64,000 bases of DNA from Planctomycetales bacterium (lineage in GTDB: Bacteria; Planctomycetota; Planctomycetia; Pirellulales; Pirellulaceae), in NCBI GenBank assembly GCA_020426845.1, contig JAGQPF010000363.1, positions 1-64,000 on the forward strand. Direction: 5' to 3'. Positions 49,840 to 59,101 of the stretch are shown here, in pieces; the stretch's first letter is position 1; every line of letters starts with the position of its first letter. The notes beneath the pieces were generated by a model, which worked only from the letters and a program-made list of their open reading frames with translations, had not been told where the DNA came from and did no database searches. The translations under genes were made by a program, and so were the position numbers.

Positions 49840-50643
49840 ATGTCCGCGATTGATGAGTTATTTCAGCGTCTCCGCACCGAAGGCCGCAAGGCATTGATGC
49901 CGTTTATCACGGCCGGCGATCCGGACCTGCCGGCCACGGCCGCCCTGCTCCGTGAGCTACAACGGCGCGGCTGCGCCTTGGCCGAACTGGGCATCCCCTA
50001 TAGCGACCCGATCGCCGATGGCCCGGTGATTCAGGCCTCCTACACGCGGGCCTTGGACAAGCACGTGAAGCTCAAGGAGATTCTGGCGACGCTACAAGCC
50101 ACTCCGCTGGAGATGCCCGTGGTCACGATGGTCAGCTACGCGATCATCCTCCGCCATGGCCTGCGCGATTACGTGCAAGCGGCCAAGGCCGCTGGCGCCG
50201 CGGGCGCGATCGTGCCGGACCTGCTGGTGGAAGAAGCCGGAGACCTGCGAGCGGTCTGCGAGGCGGAGGACTTCTCGCTGATTCAGCTCGTGACCCCCAC
50301 GACCCCGCGTGAACGCGCGCTGCGGATCGCGGAATCGTCGTCCGGATTTCTCTACTATGTGTCGGTGACAGGCATCACGGGAGAGCGGACGCAGCTGCCT
50401 GCCGAGCTGACGGACAACGTCGCTTGGCTCCGCGAGCGAACTGCGCTGCCGATCTGCATCGGCTTTGGCATCAGCCAGGCCGAGCACGTGCGACTGCTGA
50501 GCCCGGTTGCCGACGGGTTGATTGTCGGCTCGGCAATTATGCGTCGCATCGAGGCGGCAGGCAGCGACATCGACAAGATGATTGCGGACGTCGGCGAGTA
50601 CGTCGGCGAGTTGCAAGCGGCCTTGGATGGCAGCGTCGCCTAA
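49840..50643 (+). CDS. trpA: Tryptophan synthase alpha subunit
   Basis: 267 residues, a complete TIM barrel. It cleaves indole-3-glycerol phosphate and channels indole to TrpB. 'KALMPFITAGDPD' at the start, catalytic Glu in 'CALAELGIPYSDPIADGPVI' and catalytic Asp in 'IVPDLLVEEA', then 'FLYYVSVTGITGERTQLP' and 'IGFGISQAEHV'. Forms the alpha2-beta2 complex with TrpB. Confidence 0.97.
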   Translation: MSAIDELFQRLRTEGRKALMPFITAGDPDLPATAALLRELQRRGCALAELGIPYSDPIADGPVIQASYTRALDKHVKLKEILATLQATPLEMPVVTMVSYAIILRHGLRDYVQAAKAAGAAGAIVPDLLVEEAGDLRAVCEAEDFSLIQLVTPTTPRERALRIAESSSGFLYYVSVTGITGERTQLPAELTDNVAWLRERTALPICIGFGISQAEHVRLLSPVADGLIVGSAIMRRIEAAGSDIDKMIADVGEYVGELQAALDGSVA

Positions 50644-50704
50644 TTCGCGACGACAGTCGTCGCCATGGCAGGCCACCGTGACGTTGCCGCGTCAAACTCG
50701 AAAC

Positions 50705-50767
50705 CATTCACAGGCTGGCAGCCTGTGCCACGTAACCATTCACAGGCTGGCAGCCTGTGCCACGTAA
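50705..50767. repeat. Tandem palindromic dispersed repeat
   Basis: Two copies in the same orientation, CAGGCTGGCAGCCTG at 50,711-50,725 and 50,743-50,757, period 32, each flanked by ACCATTCA and TGCCACGTAA. Located between trpA and the PmoA-like gene; may act as a post-operon hairpin. Confidence 0.85.
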
Positions 50768-50803
50768 ACACGTGACAACCGAAACCTCCGGCAGGGCAAT
50801 GCG

Positions 50804-51844
50804 GTGAAGCACATCCTCTTGAATGCCTGCTTGTTGCTGCTGGCGGTCGCCGGCGCGCGACCCGCAGTCGCCCAGGCTCCTCCCGACGCCGCGAACCGTT
50901 TCGAGTTGCAAACGCGCGACGAGGGCTTGCTGCTGCTGGAGTCGGGTAAACCCGTCTATTTCCACCAGCTGAAAGAAAAGTCGCTCGACGGCAAGTGGCC
51001 TCGTGCCAATTATCTGCATCCGGTTTACGACGCCGCTGGCCAAGTGCTCACGGAGGACTTTCCCACGGATCATCGGCATCACCGCGGGATATTTTGGGCC
51101 TGGCATCAATTGCTGCGCGACGGGAAGTCGCTCGCGGATCCCTGGGTCTGTCAGAACCTGCAATGGCTGCCACCCGAGTCGGATGACGGCGTGGAGTTCG
51201 CGATCGTGGCGGGCCGCGCGAAGCTGACTGTGGTGCGTCATTGGACAACGCCGAATCCCGCTGGCAACGGTGACAAGGCGGCAACACCGTCACTGAGAGT
51301 CGTCGAGGACCGCTCGACCGTGACCACGCACCCGTTGAGCAACGGCGTGCGGCGACTGGACTTTGAGCTGCAGCTACGCGCACTGGTGGACGGCATCTCT
51401 ATCGGCGGCTCGGACGATGCCAAAGGTTACGGCGGGTTCTCACCGCGGATCGCGCTCGACCCTCCTGTGGAGTTTCGGGGCCGAGACGGCCGCGTGGAGC
51501 CGCAAACCGGCGCTGTCGCGGCCGGCCCCTGGCTCTCGATGGTCCGGCTCCCGCAGCCCTCGGGCAAAGCGGCGCCATCGACTCCCGCCAATCCTTCCCG
51601 TCCAACGAGCTCAATGAGCCACGCGAGCGTGACGATCTTCTGTCACCCTTCGCATCCGGTCCCGCCGGCCTGGATCCTCCGCAGTCGGCGCAGCATGCAG
51701 AATGTCGCCTGGCCCGGCCGGCAAGCCGTCGCGCTGTCCACCAAGGAGCCGATCGTGCTGCGGTATCGTTTGCTGATCCATCCGCAGCCGCTCGAAAAGG
51801 CTGCGTTGGAAAGGGAATGGCAGACGTACTCCACCGAGAAGTAA
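50804..51844 (+). CDS. Secreted PmoA-like protein (DUF6807 type)
   Basis: 346 residues, GTG start, AGGG upstream. Signal peptide to about residue 24 ('LLNACLLLLAVAGARPAVAQ'). The body shows the typical 'PYFHQL...RANYLHPVYD', 'EDFPTDHRHHRGIFWAW' (about 86-102) and 'HPSHPVPPAWILR' blocks of the family annotated as PmoA or methane-oxygenase-like; despite the name it has no link to methane oxidation that I know. Common in planctomycetes, often near sugar or polysaccharide genes. Function unknown. Confidence 0.85.
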   Translation: MKHILLNACLLLLAVAGARPAVAQAPPDAANRFELQTRDEGLLLLESGKPVYFHQLKEKSLDGKWPRANYLHPVYDAAGQVLTEDFPTDHRHHRGIFWAWHQLLRDGKSLADPWVCQNLQWLPPESDDGVEFAIVAGRAKLTVVRHWTTPNPAGNGDKAATPSLRVVEDRSTVTTHPLSNGVRRLDFELQLRALVDGISIGGSDDAKGYGGFSPRIALDPPVEFRGRDGRVEPQTGAVAAGPWLSMVRLPQPSGKAAPSTPANPSRPTSSMSHASVTIFCHPSHPVPPAWILRSRRSMQNVAWPGRQAVALSTKEPIVLRYRLLIHPQPLEKAALEREWQTYSTEK

Positions 51845-51889
51845 GCGGACCGCGAGGCGGCGGCGCAGAACCAACCGTCTGGAGCGAGC

Positions 51890-52717
51890 ATGACCCAGTT
51901 TCCCTGCCCGCGCTGTGGAGTCGAGCGCGAGACGCTCAATTCGGATTGCGCGCAGTGCGGCTGGTCGGCGGCGCCCGAGCGGACACCCCACAAAATCTTG
52001 CTGCCGCGACGGATCGGCAAATTCGAGTGGCTGGGGCTAGGCACATTGGCCTTGCTGGGAGCAGCGTTGGGAGCCGTGCGCGGCGGCATGTTTGGAGGGC
52101 TGCGAGGAGCACTGGTGCTGGGCGTCACCGCCAGCGTCTACTTCGTGACCGTTGCCGTGCTCGCGTTCGAGATCATCACCGCCTTCGCCGGCGCGGGACG
52201 CCCCAAATTCAGTTTGCGCGGCATGTTTATCTTCACGACGGTCTGGGCGATTCTGCTGTTCGTGATGCGACTGTTGTCGCCGCGCACGCTAATGCTGGCC
52301 TTTGCCTGGCCGGCCTTTGTGGAGTCGCCGATTCTCCGCGCCTTGTTGATGGTCTTCTTACAGATGTTAGCTTGGAGTTGGCTGTTCACTGTGCCCCTCG
52401 GAGTCACCTACAACACAATTGGCCTGTCACGGCATCGTCCGTCGCCGATCCTGGGGTACGTTTTCCTTTCCAGCGTGCTTTGGTTTCTGACGCTCGCGAT
52501 GCTGCCTCTGATCGCCAGCCGATTTTGGCCCACCCAGATGATGGTCGCGGCGTTGTTGATGCTGGGCGCCGCGATCGCCTTCGCCATTGAGTGCGTGGCC
52601 CGCAACAGCGAGAACGCGCATTGGCGGCGGGCGGCGGTCGCCATTGCCATTTCGCTACAAAACTATCTCGTGGTCGCGCTGATCATGGGTGGCGTGCCAC
52701 TGACAGCCACGATCTAG
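51890..52717 (+). CDS. Zinc-ribbon multi-pass membrane protein
   Basis: 275 residues. A short N-terminal zinc ribbon ('FPCPRCGVERETLNSDCAQC', two CxxC pairs at about 5-8 and 21-24) is followed by a linker and about six membrane helices: 'LGLGTLALLGAALGAVRGG', 'LGVTASVYFVTVAVLAFEII', 'FTTVWAILLFVMRLL', 'LMVFLQMLAWSWLFTVPLG', 'VFLSSVLWFLTLAMLPLIA', 'MVAALLMLGAAIAFAIE'. TGGAG lies before the ATG. No family known. Convergent with the sensor kinase gene (44-bp gap). Confidence 0.8.
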   Translation: MTQFPCPRCGVERETLNSDCAQCGWSAAPERTPHKILLPRRIGKFEWLGLGTLALLGAALGAVRGGMFGGLRGALVLGVTASVYFVTVAVLAFEIITAFAGAGRPKFSLRGMFIFTTVWAILLFVMRLLSPRTLMLAFAWPAFVESPILRALLMVFLQMLAWSWLFTVPLGVTYNTIGLSRHRPSPILGYVFLSSVLWFLTLAMLPLIASRFWPTQMMVAALLMLGAAIAFAIECVARNSENAHWRRAAVAIAISLQNYLVVALIMGGVPLTATI

Positions 52718-52761
52718 GAGCAATGAAGCCATGGAGTCGGACGAGCCAGCAGCCTGTCTCT

Positions 52762-54483
52762 CTACGGCTTGCCTCCAAGCAGCGTGAACGAAAATTCGGC
52801 TCCCTGCCCCGGCTCACTGGCAACCGAGACCGCGCCCCCCTGCTTTTCAACGAGACGCCTGACAATCGAAAGTCCAAAGCCGCGATCGTGATTTTGAACG
52901 CTGCCGGGCTTGGGCGAGAACACGTGCGGCAATACCTCGACAGGAATGCCCCGTCCATTGTCGGCAACCGTGAATCGCCAGCGCTGGCCGCCCTCGATCG
53001 GCTCGGCCCGCAGCTCAATCCGCAGCGGGGCGCCGCCGGCATGCTCCAAAGCGTTGCCCAGCAAGTTCACCAACACCTGCTCAATTCCAATCGGATTTCC
53101 GTAGGCCAGAGGCCAGGGAGCGGGCCGCACAAACTCGACATCGGCTCGCCGCCCGGCGACTCGCTGGATGGCGGCATCCAAGATCTCGTTCATGTCGACC
53201 ACTTCCAATGCGGGCGCCCCCGCCTCCAGCGAGGCCAACAAGAGCAACTCCTCGATGATTCGCGTCATCGACTCCGTTGACTTGAGGATTCCTCGCGACA
53301 TGCGATCCAGCGTGCTCTCCGAAGTCAGGCTGCGAATTGCGTTGGCATAGTTCACAATCGCCCCCAGTGGATTCTTCAGATCGTGCGCCACCGTGTGAGC
53401 GTAAGCCTCCAGGTCGTTCAAGAGCTCGTGTGAACGCGACTCGTCGCGAAGCACGATCACTCGGCCTTCGTTGACCTGCCAGCCGCCGAGATTCGAGACG
53501 GAAGCAACGTACACCGCTTGGCCTTGGTGACGCTCGAGCCGCAACTCGTGGCGGCCGGGCTGGGCGTCCAACAACACCTGCCGAAGCGGCGAGTCGCTCA
53601 CGCAACGAGGATCGTGCAACGAGTGGCGAAACACGGCCGCTGTCCCATGCGGCGGCAGACCAAGGTGCTCGACCAGCATTCGCAGTCCATGTGGATTGAC
53701 CTCGACAATGTTGGAATGACGGTCAACGACAATCACCGGGTCGTGGACGGCCGCCAACATCGCGTCCAAGACGACGGGAGCGGACGTCAGCAGGCGAAAT
53801 CGGAACAACCCAATCGCCAGCAACGTCGTCGTGAACGGCGAGACAAACACGGTCTTGTCGAGCGTCGAGATGCCGAGCCAGCCGAGCGCGGACGCGATTG
53901 CAACCGATCCCGAGATGACCGCAGAGGCGACCACACAAAGGATCTGCCAGCGGCTCTTCGATCCAGCGCGAAACAGAAAGGTGAGCAATAACAACACGCC
54001 CAGATAGTACGCCGAGTCGATCGTCCGCATGTAACTTCGAAACAGCCAACCGTTGACTCGTTGGCTCGGGTGAAACCAATGGCCGTGCCGCTCAAAGCGA
54101 ATCGTCTCGACAAACCAACGAGGCTCGACCCACGAGCAAATCGCCATGACCGCGGCGCCGGCCAGCAGCAAAAACAACACCGGCGCGAGCCACCTGCGGC
54201 GCAGCAGCCCGGTGTAATTGCAGCAGAACAATAGCCAAACCGATGTCAGCACACTCGCCGTCGTGACCCGCCCCGTGCTGATCCAGAACTCCGACCACGC
54301 CGCCGTTGGCCCCAGCAGCCCCAGCAGGCCTGCTCCCATCCATGCCGCCGACGCCAGCAAATAAGCAACGAAATATTGCGTGGAACGATGCGTGCCGCGG
54401 CCATGCACCTGCCATGCCACCACCAGCACGAGCAGTATGGAGATCACGCCGAACGCGAAATACAGTCCGATCGCTTCGAACAT
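52762..54483 (-). CDS. Orphan 7TM-type sensor histidine kinase
   Basis: 573 residues; GAGG before the ATG. The N-terminal ~230 residues have about seven membrane helices, like the 7TM region of bacterial histidine kinases. A PAS-like domain follows (about 235-340, 'VVDRHSNIVEVNPHGLRMLV'), then HisKA with the phospho-accepting His at about 364 ('VAHDLKNPLGAIVNYANAI') and a complete HATPase domain: N box 'NLLGNALEHAGGAPL', G1 'VADNGRGIPVEV', G2 'DRGFGLSIVRRLVEKQGG'. No response regulator gene is adjacent. It follows the PL4 gene on the same strand after a repeat block. Confidence 0.93.
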   Translation of the reverse strand: MFEAIGLYFAFGVISILLVLVVAWQVHGRGTHRSTQYFVAYLLASAAWMGAGLLGLLGPTAAWSEFWISTGRVTTASVLTSVWLLFCCNYTGLLRRRWLAPVLFLLLAGAAVMAICSWVEPRWFVETIRFERHGHWFHPSQRVNGWLFRSYMRTIDSAYYLGVLLLLTFLFRAGSKSRWQILCVVASAVISGSVAIASALGWLGISTLDKTVFVSPFTTTLLAIGLFRFRLLTSAPVVLDAMLAAVHDPVIVVDRHSNIVEVNPHGLRMLVEHLGLPPHGTAAVFRHSLHDPRCVSDSPLRQVLLDAQPGRHELRLERHQGQAVYVASVSNLGGWQVNEGRVIVLRDESRSHELLNDLEAYAHTVAHDLKNPLGAIVNYANAIRSLTSESTLDRMSRGILKSTESMTRIIEELLLLASLEAGAPALEVVDMNEILDAAIQRVAGRRADVEFVRPAPWPLAYGNPIGIEQVLVNLLGNALEHAGGAPLRIELRAEPIEGGQRWRFTVADNGRGIPVEVLPHVFSPKPGSVQNHDRGFGLSIVRRLVEKQGGAVSVASEPGQGAEFSFTLLGGKP

Positions 54484-54498
54484 GCCAGCCTCTAACCT

Positions 54499-54600
54499 CG
54501 TCGTAGTGCAGGCTGCCAGCCTGCAACCTGGTCGTAGTGCAGGCTGCCAGCCTGCAACCTGCGGCCACCCTACACAGGCTGGCAGCCTGTGCTACGAACC
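54499..54600. repeat. Three palindromic dispersed repeats
   Basis: Two copies of CAGGCTGCCAGCCTG (54,509-54,523 and 54,540-54,554, period 31) followed by one inverted copy CAGGCTGGCAGCCTG (54,575-54,589), with flanks TCGTAGTG and TGCTACGA that pair with each other. Between the PL4 lyase stop and the sensor kinase start. Confidence 0.88.
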
Positions 54601-54614
54601 AACCTGACAGTCCT

Positions 54615-56543
54615 CTACTTGCCCTTCGGCGACGCCAACTCGAGGCGAAGATAGTCATAGACGACCCCGGCGCCATTGGCGCCGGCCGGCACGGTCAAGG
54701 TGACCTCGTTGTCGCCGGACGCCAGCAGCGAGGCGGGGAACTCCAATTGCCGCTCGTACCAGAGCCCCTGCAGCTGGTGTCGCGTGATCACACCTTCAGG
54801 CCTTCCCAACGCAATCTCGCCCGCTCGCTTGCCGTTGACCGAAACGGCGACGAACCTCGTGCCCGTGCCGCAAACCGCCAGCCGCAGAACTGCAGTCGCG
54901 TTCTCCGCGCGCAGCGCCGCGTCGTCCTCCAACACAAAACCAATCCGATACGGCGTCGCTCGCCCTCGCCCGCTGACGCCGCGAAACGGCACCACGCGCG
55001 CATCGGAGTCCTCGTTGTGGGGAACATGCGCGTAAAACCAGTCGCGACTCGGATCACTCTTGCCAACCGTAAACTGAACATCATCGGGAAACAACTTTGC
55101 GTACTGCAGGACGATATCCGGCTCGAAGAAGCGGTCTGCCCCGGCAAACTCCGACGCACTCCGATTGGGGATCCCGATTTCCCAGAGCGGCCTCCCCTGC
55201 CGCACCGGCTTCCAAGTCAGCTCGCCCACATCATGGACGCCGCCTCCGGCGACCTTGACCCCTGCGTGCTCGAACTCGCCCAGAATTCCGTCTGCGAATG
55301 CATAGAGTGTGTACTCACCGGGCGCAACATGCGGAATCGAAAAGGCCCCATGGGGATCATCGCTGGGCGCCCAAAATTGCAGATGCTTGGCGTCGGTCTG
55401 CCATGAGACCGATTGCCGCCGGCCTCGCCAACCCGGCACTTGATAGGCGCCATGGGCCAGACCGACCATCAGCCTGCCGGCAAACTGCTTGGCCAGCGGG
55501 TCGTCCAGCTTCAACCTGCCTTTGACCACGCTGCGAGCGTCGCGATTTGCATAGCCGGGCGTTTGGACCCAATCGTACGGCCACTTCTTGGCCTCCTCGA
55601 CGGCCTGCCGACGAGCGTCACGCCACAGCTCAAGCGGCTCGGCGCCTTCGTTGACATACAGCAAGAACGGGCCGATCACGCGAGTCCAGCGCTCGCCCTG
55701 CTCCACCGACACATTCGCTCCGCCATAGTGGCTCGAGCGCCAATAGTTCAGCACCACCGGGGCTTGCACCGAAGTGGTGTCGCGATGACAGAGGAACTCG
55801 GGCTTGGTCGGCCCGCCGCTCAAGTACTCGATGGTCGAGTTGACGAAGTAAAAGCCAACCTTGCGTTTCGTCGAAGCGAATCCGAACGCAAGGTTCTCGG
55901 ATTGAATCGCCGTGTAGACATACTTGTCCTCGCCCGGAAGCGCACGGGGGTAATGTTTGTTGCGCTGCGCGTCGACGCTGATCCAATCAAAGTCCGCCGC
56001 CAACTTGGCCGCATACCGCGCTTCGGTCATCGTTGCCGCACCGTACTCCGGCAGATGGTCGAAAATGCAGTAGGTATATATCCCCGAATCGCCGCGGCCC
56101 AGGCAGTAGCGAATCTCGATGTCGGCCGGAAAGTCGCCATCGGACGCGGCGCCCGGACCATGGCCCATCTTCCTGCCCCCCGAGACACCTTTCACCGCGA
56201 CCTCGGCCCGCTCGCCGCCGTTGGCGGCAGGGTCAATCGTCACCCTCGTGAGCCGATCAACGCCCCCTGACGTGTCGTGTGACCAGTAACCGCCGGCATG
56301 CCCCGAGCGATCGGTGAGCAGTTCAACGCCCTTGAACCGCAGCGATCGCAAGTCGCCGCTACGTTTGGAAACGCTGGCCGTGATCGTGCCGTTGCTGAGC
56401 GTGAAAGCGTCAACGCTCTCGCGAACGCTCACCTCATCGTCCGCCGCCTGAACGAGCCGGGCCACCGGGCCGAACGGAAACACGCCGAGCCCCATGGAGC
56501 CGAAGGCTAGACAAATAACGCCAACGCGGAATTGTGCCCACAT
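54615..56543 (-). CDS. Secreted rhamnogalacturonan lyase-like protein (PL4)
   Basis: 642 residues from ATG 56,543, 7 nt after the stop of the CE15-like gene; a longer frame upstream would overlap that gene. Signal-like N-terminus ('RVGVICLAFGSMGLGVF'). Three-part PL4 plan: N-terminal beta-sandwich (about 35-330, 'GYWSHDTSGG', 'DYWISVDAQRNKHYP'-like region with 'DKYVYTAIQSENLAFGFAS'), a small fn3-like domain (about 365-460, 'FSIPHVAPGEYTLYAFADG') and a C-terminal CBM-like sandwich (about 475-640, 'WEIGIPNRSASEFAG', 'DYLRLEL'). The enzyme class cleaves rhamnogalacturonan I by beta-elimination. Catalytic Lys and His were not pinned. Confidence 0.87.
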   Translation of the reverse strand: MWAQFRVGVICLAFGSMGLGVFPFGPVARLVQAADDEVSVRESVDAFTLSNGTITASVSKRSGDLRSLRFKGVELLTDRSGHAGGYWSHDTSGGVDRLTRVTIDPAANGGERAEVAVKGVSGGRKMGHGPGAASDGDFPADIEIRYCLGRGDSGIYTYCIFDHLPEYGAATMTEARYAAKLAADFDWISVDAQRNKHYPRALPGEDKYVYTAIQSENLAFGFASTKRKVGFYFVNSTIEYLSGGPTKPEFLCHRDTTSVQAPVVLNYWRSSHYGGANVSVEQGERWTRVIGPFLLYVNEGAEPLELWRDARRQAVEEAKKWPYDWVQTPGYANRDARSVVKGRLKLDDPLAKQFAGRLMVGLAHGAYQVPGWRGRRQSVSWQTDAKHLQFWAPSDDPHGAFSIPHVAPGEYTLYAFADGILGEFEHAGVKVAGGGVHDVGELTWKPVRQGRPLWEIGIPNRSASEFAGADRFFEPDIVLQYAKLFPDDVQFTVGKSDPSRDWFYAHVPHNEDSDARVVPFRGVSGRGRATPYRIGFVLEDDAALRAENATAVLRLAVCGTGTRFVAVSVNGKRAGEIALGRPEGVITRHQLQGLWYERQLEFPASLLASGDNEVTLTVPAGANGAGVVYDYLRLELASPKGK

Positions 56544-56550
56544 ATGTTTG

Positions 56551-57897
56551 CTATCGCTTCGTTTGGTAGTGTTGATCTGCGAAACGCAAAAACAGGCGCC
56601 AATCCTCCGGCACCGAGCGGTGTCCCTGCGAGTGATAGTGGAACGCCAAGTGTTTGCCGATAACCGGCTGGTCCAGACCGGGTAGCATGCTCGTCCCAAG
56701 GTCGGATGCGCCCAACAGCCGATAGACGGGACCCGCCGCGACCATGGCCAGAAACTCTCCCTTCGGGTCGCTCCATTGGTCGCTGAGGCCGCCGTTGACA
56801 TATACCGGTCGCGGAGCGATCAACGAGATCAGCATATGTTGGTCGACGGGCAGCTCGCTCCACTTGCCAACCCAATTCTGAAGGTTCCCGGCAAACTGCC
56901 AAGGGAAGTTTTGCGCCATGTCGTCCAGAGTCTCTCCCCAATCGCGACGGATCAACGAAGCGCCCATCTCACCCGGCACGACGCTGAACACACAGGCGAT
57001 GCGCTCGTCCTGCGCCGCGGCCCACAGAGCAGTCTTGCCCAGCCGCGACGCGCCGGTCAGCGAGATCTTGCTGGCATCCAGATCGCGGTCGCTCTCCAAG
57101 TAATCGATCACCCGGCTGACGCCCCAGGCCCAGGCGCCAATCGCGCCCCACTCATCATCCGCCGGACGATCTTGACCATCTTCAAGCGATTGCCCGATGA
57201 CCCCCTGTCGCCACTGGTCGGCTCGATCGGGCTGGATCTCGCCGTAACGGATGTGAGCGTACGCCCAGCCGTTGGCCAACACTGCCGCCACCGGATCAAA
57301 TACAGGCTCGTCGTTCTTGGGGCGGCGAGCTGGCCCCGACACATCGAAAAACGAGAGATTCAGCAACACCGGCGCCGGAGCAGCCGCGTTCTTCGGCACC
57401 AGCAAGGTAAGGCGCCATTGCGGTCCCGCATCGCCAACCCTGCCGAGCACCGTCTTGGCCACGGCCGCTCCCTCACGAGCATGCTCGGCTGTTTCCGTGA
57501 CTCGCCAAGTCACGCGGGGCACCCGTTCGGGAACGCGACCGTAGATGTGTTGGCGATAGAAACTCAAAATCTCTTGCCGACGAGCCGCCCATTGCTCCAC
57601 GCTCGCCACTCGGCGACCATCGGACATCGTCAGCGGATCCGGCAGTGTATAAGCGGGCACCAGCGCCTCGTCATAATTCGACACATGTCCCGTGCGGCGG
57701 GCCAACCGCACGGGGTTCCCGTGAGCATCCCTGCCGCCGATGAACGGGACATTCTTTGCGTTGCCCGCCGTTCCCGGCGGTGGGTCCGTCGCGGACTTCG
57801 TTTGCGCTTCGACGAACCGCACGGCGCAAACGGTCCCCAGCACAAGTGTCAATGCAACGGGCGAAAGCAAAAGGCGACGTCGTCTCCGCCAATGCAT
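56551..57897 (-). CDS. Secreted CE15-like glucuronoyl esterase
   Basis: 448 residues from 'MHWRRRRRLLLSPVALTLVL' (AAAGG 8 nt upstream; longer frame rejected). Signal peptide, then an alpha/beta-hydrolase: nucleophile Ser about 285 in 'SLTGASRLGKTALWAAAQD' (family motif G-x-S-R-x-G-K), 'FSVVPGEMGASLIRRDWGE' and the catalytic His region 'FHYHSQGHRSVPEDW'. 'YRQHIYGRVPE' near the N-terminus is also typical. Enzymes of this class hydrolyse esters of 4-O-methyl-glucuronate; some act on other uronate esters. It leads a two-gene unit with the PL4 lyase. Confidence 0.88.
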   Translation of the reverse strand: MHWRRRRRLLLSPVALTLVLGTVCAVRFVEAQTKSATDPPPGTAGNAKNVPFIGGRDAHGNPVRLARRTGHVSNYDEALVPAYTLPDPLTMSDGRRVASVEQWAARRQEILSFYRQHIYGRVPERVPRVTWRVTETAEHAREGAAVAKTVLGRVGDAGPQWRLTLLVPKNAAAPAPVLLNLSFFDVSGPARRPKNDEPVFDPVAAVLANGWAYAHIRYGEIQPDRADQWRQGVIGQSLEDGQDRPADDEWGAIGAWAWGVSRVIDYLESDRDLDASKISLTGASRLGKTALWAAAQDERIACVFSVVPGEMGASLIRRDWGETLDDMAQNFPWQFAGNLQNWVGKWSELPVDQHMLISLIAPRPVYVNGGLSDQWSDPKGEFLAMVAAGPVYRLLGASDLGTSMLPGLDQPVIGKHLAFHYHSQGHRSVPEDWRLFLRFADQHYQTKR

Positions 57898-58485
57898 GGT
57901 CTGGCCTTTCTGTGCAACGGAGTCCAGTGGACCGTCAAGCCTTAGTTTTGTGGTTGGAAGAACGCAAGAAGTCGTGGCGAGCCACGAGCTTGGGGCGGCG
58001 GCTAACCCAACGCTTCGTGTTGACGGGGGACTAGCACGTTCCGTTCCGCCCAAGGTCCGGCGCCACCACCGCGTCATTGCTCTCGAGGCGCCGTTTCGGG
58101 CAGCCGCACATTTTACGTCAACCGGCGTGACCAAACCGAATGCAAGGAAATTTCCTCTTTCTGGCAGTGTTCGGCAACGCAGTCCGACACGGATTCAACT
58201 TGACGCGGTCCCATTTCGATAATATTTCTTGAAGTATGGGGAATCCGGTGCGCCGACCTCCGAGGACGGCGACGGCGAGTTGTCCTTCGCCGACTACCGA
58301 CTTCTCCCGTTCTCATTGAAATCGCGATCGACCGTTTTCCGTAGGTTTATCCACTGGATCCCGCGGCGCGTCGACGGGAGTCGGACTGCGATTGAAGCAG
58401 GTCTTGCCCCGCGCCTACGCGTCGGGGTTCCCGATTGTGCATAGGAGAGGAAAACGGCGGTGCGCCCCCCAAGCTGGAGGACGCC
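57898..58485. other. 588-bp divergent spacer
   Basis: No gene, no known repeat family. It should hold promoters for the CE15-PL4 unit and for the small protein gene. A TTGACG (about 58,199) with AT-rich TAATAT (about 58,220) is present but the 14-nt spacing is poor. Confidence 0.4.
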
Positions 58486-59043
58486 ATGACCTCACCTTCG
58501 CCCGACCGCCACTCTGCCGAAACCACATTAAAGCGGTACTTCACCGGTGTCGCTGAGCAGACTTTTCAGACGCAGCTAGGCGTCGCCAACCCCACGCTGA
58601 TCGACTATGTCAGCGATCTGCTGATTCGCTTTGTGCGAATGGAGTCGGTGCAGAGAGTCCGCGATCCTTCAGGCAATCGCCTGCAGCAGTTGGGCTCCAT
58701 GCTCCGCGAAGCCGAGGCGCGAATCGGCGACGCGAAACGGGCTGTGCATCGGCATATCGGCGACTACGCGTTGTTCTGGGCGGGCTTGTTTCCCGAGTCC
58801 CTGCGGCAGAAGGTCGGCGACGACGGCTACCAAGTGTACTGCGTCCACGGCAAACATGCGTACCGAGTCGCCAGCCGCATCGAGAGCGACACGATGCCTC
58901 CCAGCGAAGTGCTGGAACAGCTGAGTGAGGAGTTTGAACTCTGCGCCTACGGGTTGCTCGAAGTGCGCAAGGAGCTAAATCGGCGCGACGACAACGGCGA
59001 TGGCGGCGATGGCGACTTGCCGTGTCGACTGCTGCTCAATTAG
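58486..59043 (+). CDS. Conserved-looking cytoplasmic protein next to the flagellar genes
   Basis: 185 residues; GGAGG 6 nt before the ATG makes this start clear over an ATG 17 codons upstream. No signal or membrane helix. Sequence: 'TLKRYFTGVAEQTFQTQLGV', 'DYVSDLLIRFVRMESVQRVR', 'AVHRHIGDYALFWAGLFPES', 'QVYCVHGKHAYRVAS'; mostly helical. The balanced composition suggests a conserved enzyme or regulator, but I do not recognise it. Convergent with fliJ; a shared hairpin lies between them. Confidence 0.82.
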   Translation: MTSPSPDRHSAETTLKRYFTGVAEQTFQTQLGVANPTLIDYVSDLLIRFVRMESVQRVRDPSGNRLQQLGSMLREAEARIGDAKRAVHRHIGDYALFWAGLFPESLRQKVGDDGYQVYCVHGKHAYRVASRIESDTMPPSEVLEQLSEEFELCAYGLLEVRKELNRRDDNGDGGDGDLPCRLLLN

Positions 59044-59056
59044 CGGTCTGGCACAC

Positions 59057-59101
59057 GCGCCAACTTCGATCAACGCCTTCACAGTTGGCGCGACGACATT
59101 G
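59057..59101. terminator. Hairpin between convergent genes
   Basis: Perfect 9-bp inverted repeat GCGCCAACT / AGTTGGCGC (59,057-59,065 and 59,093-59,101) with a 27-nt loop, overlapping the last codons of fliJ. Likely bidirectional; no T-run. Confidence 0.5.

Noticed and set aside
51540-51660. Suspected frameshift in the PmoA-like gene because of a Ser/Pro-rich stretch
   Set aside because: The conserved 'HPSHPVPPAW' block follows in the same frame, so the stretch is a low-complexity insert and not a break.
58190-58230. Promoter TTGACG ... TAATAT in the divergent spacer
   Set aside because: Spacing is only 14 nt and neither flanking start fits well, so it is not listed as a feature.
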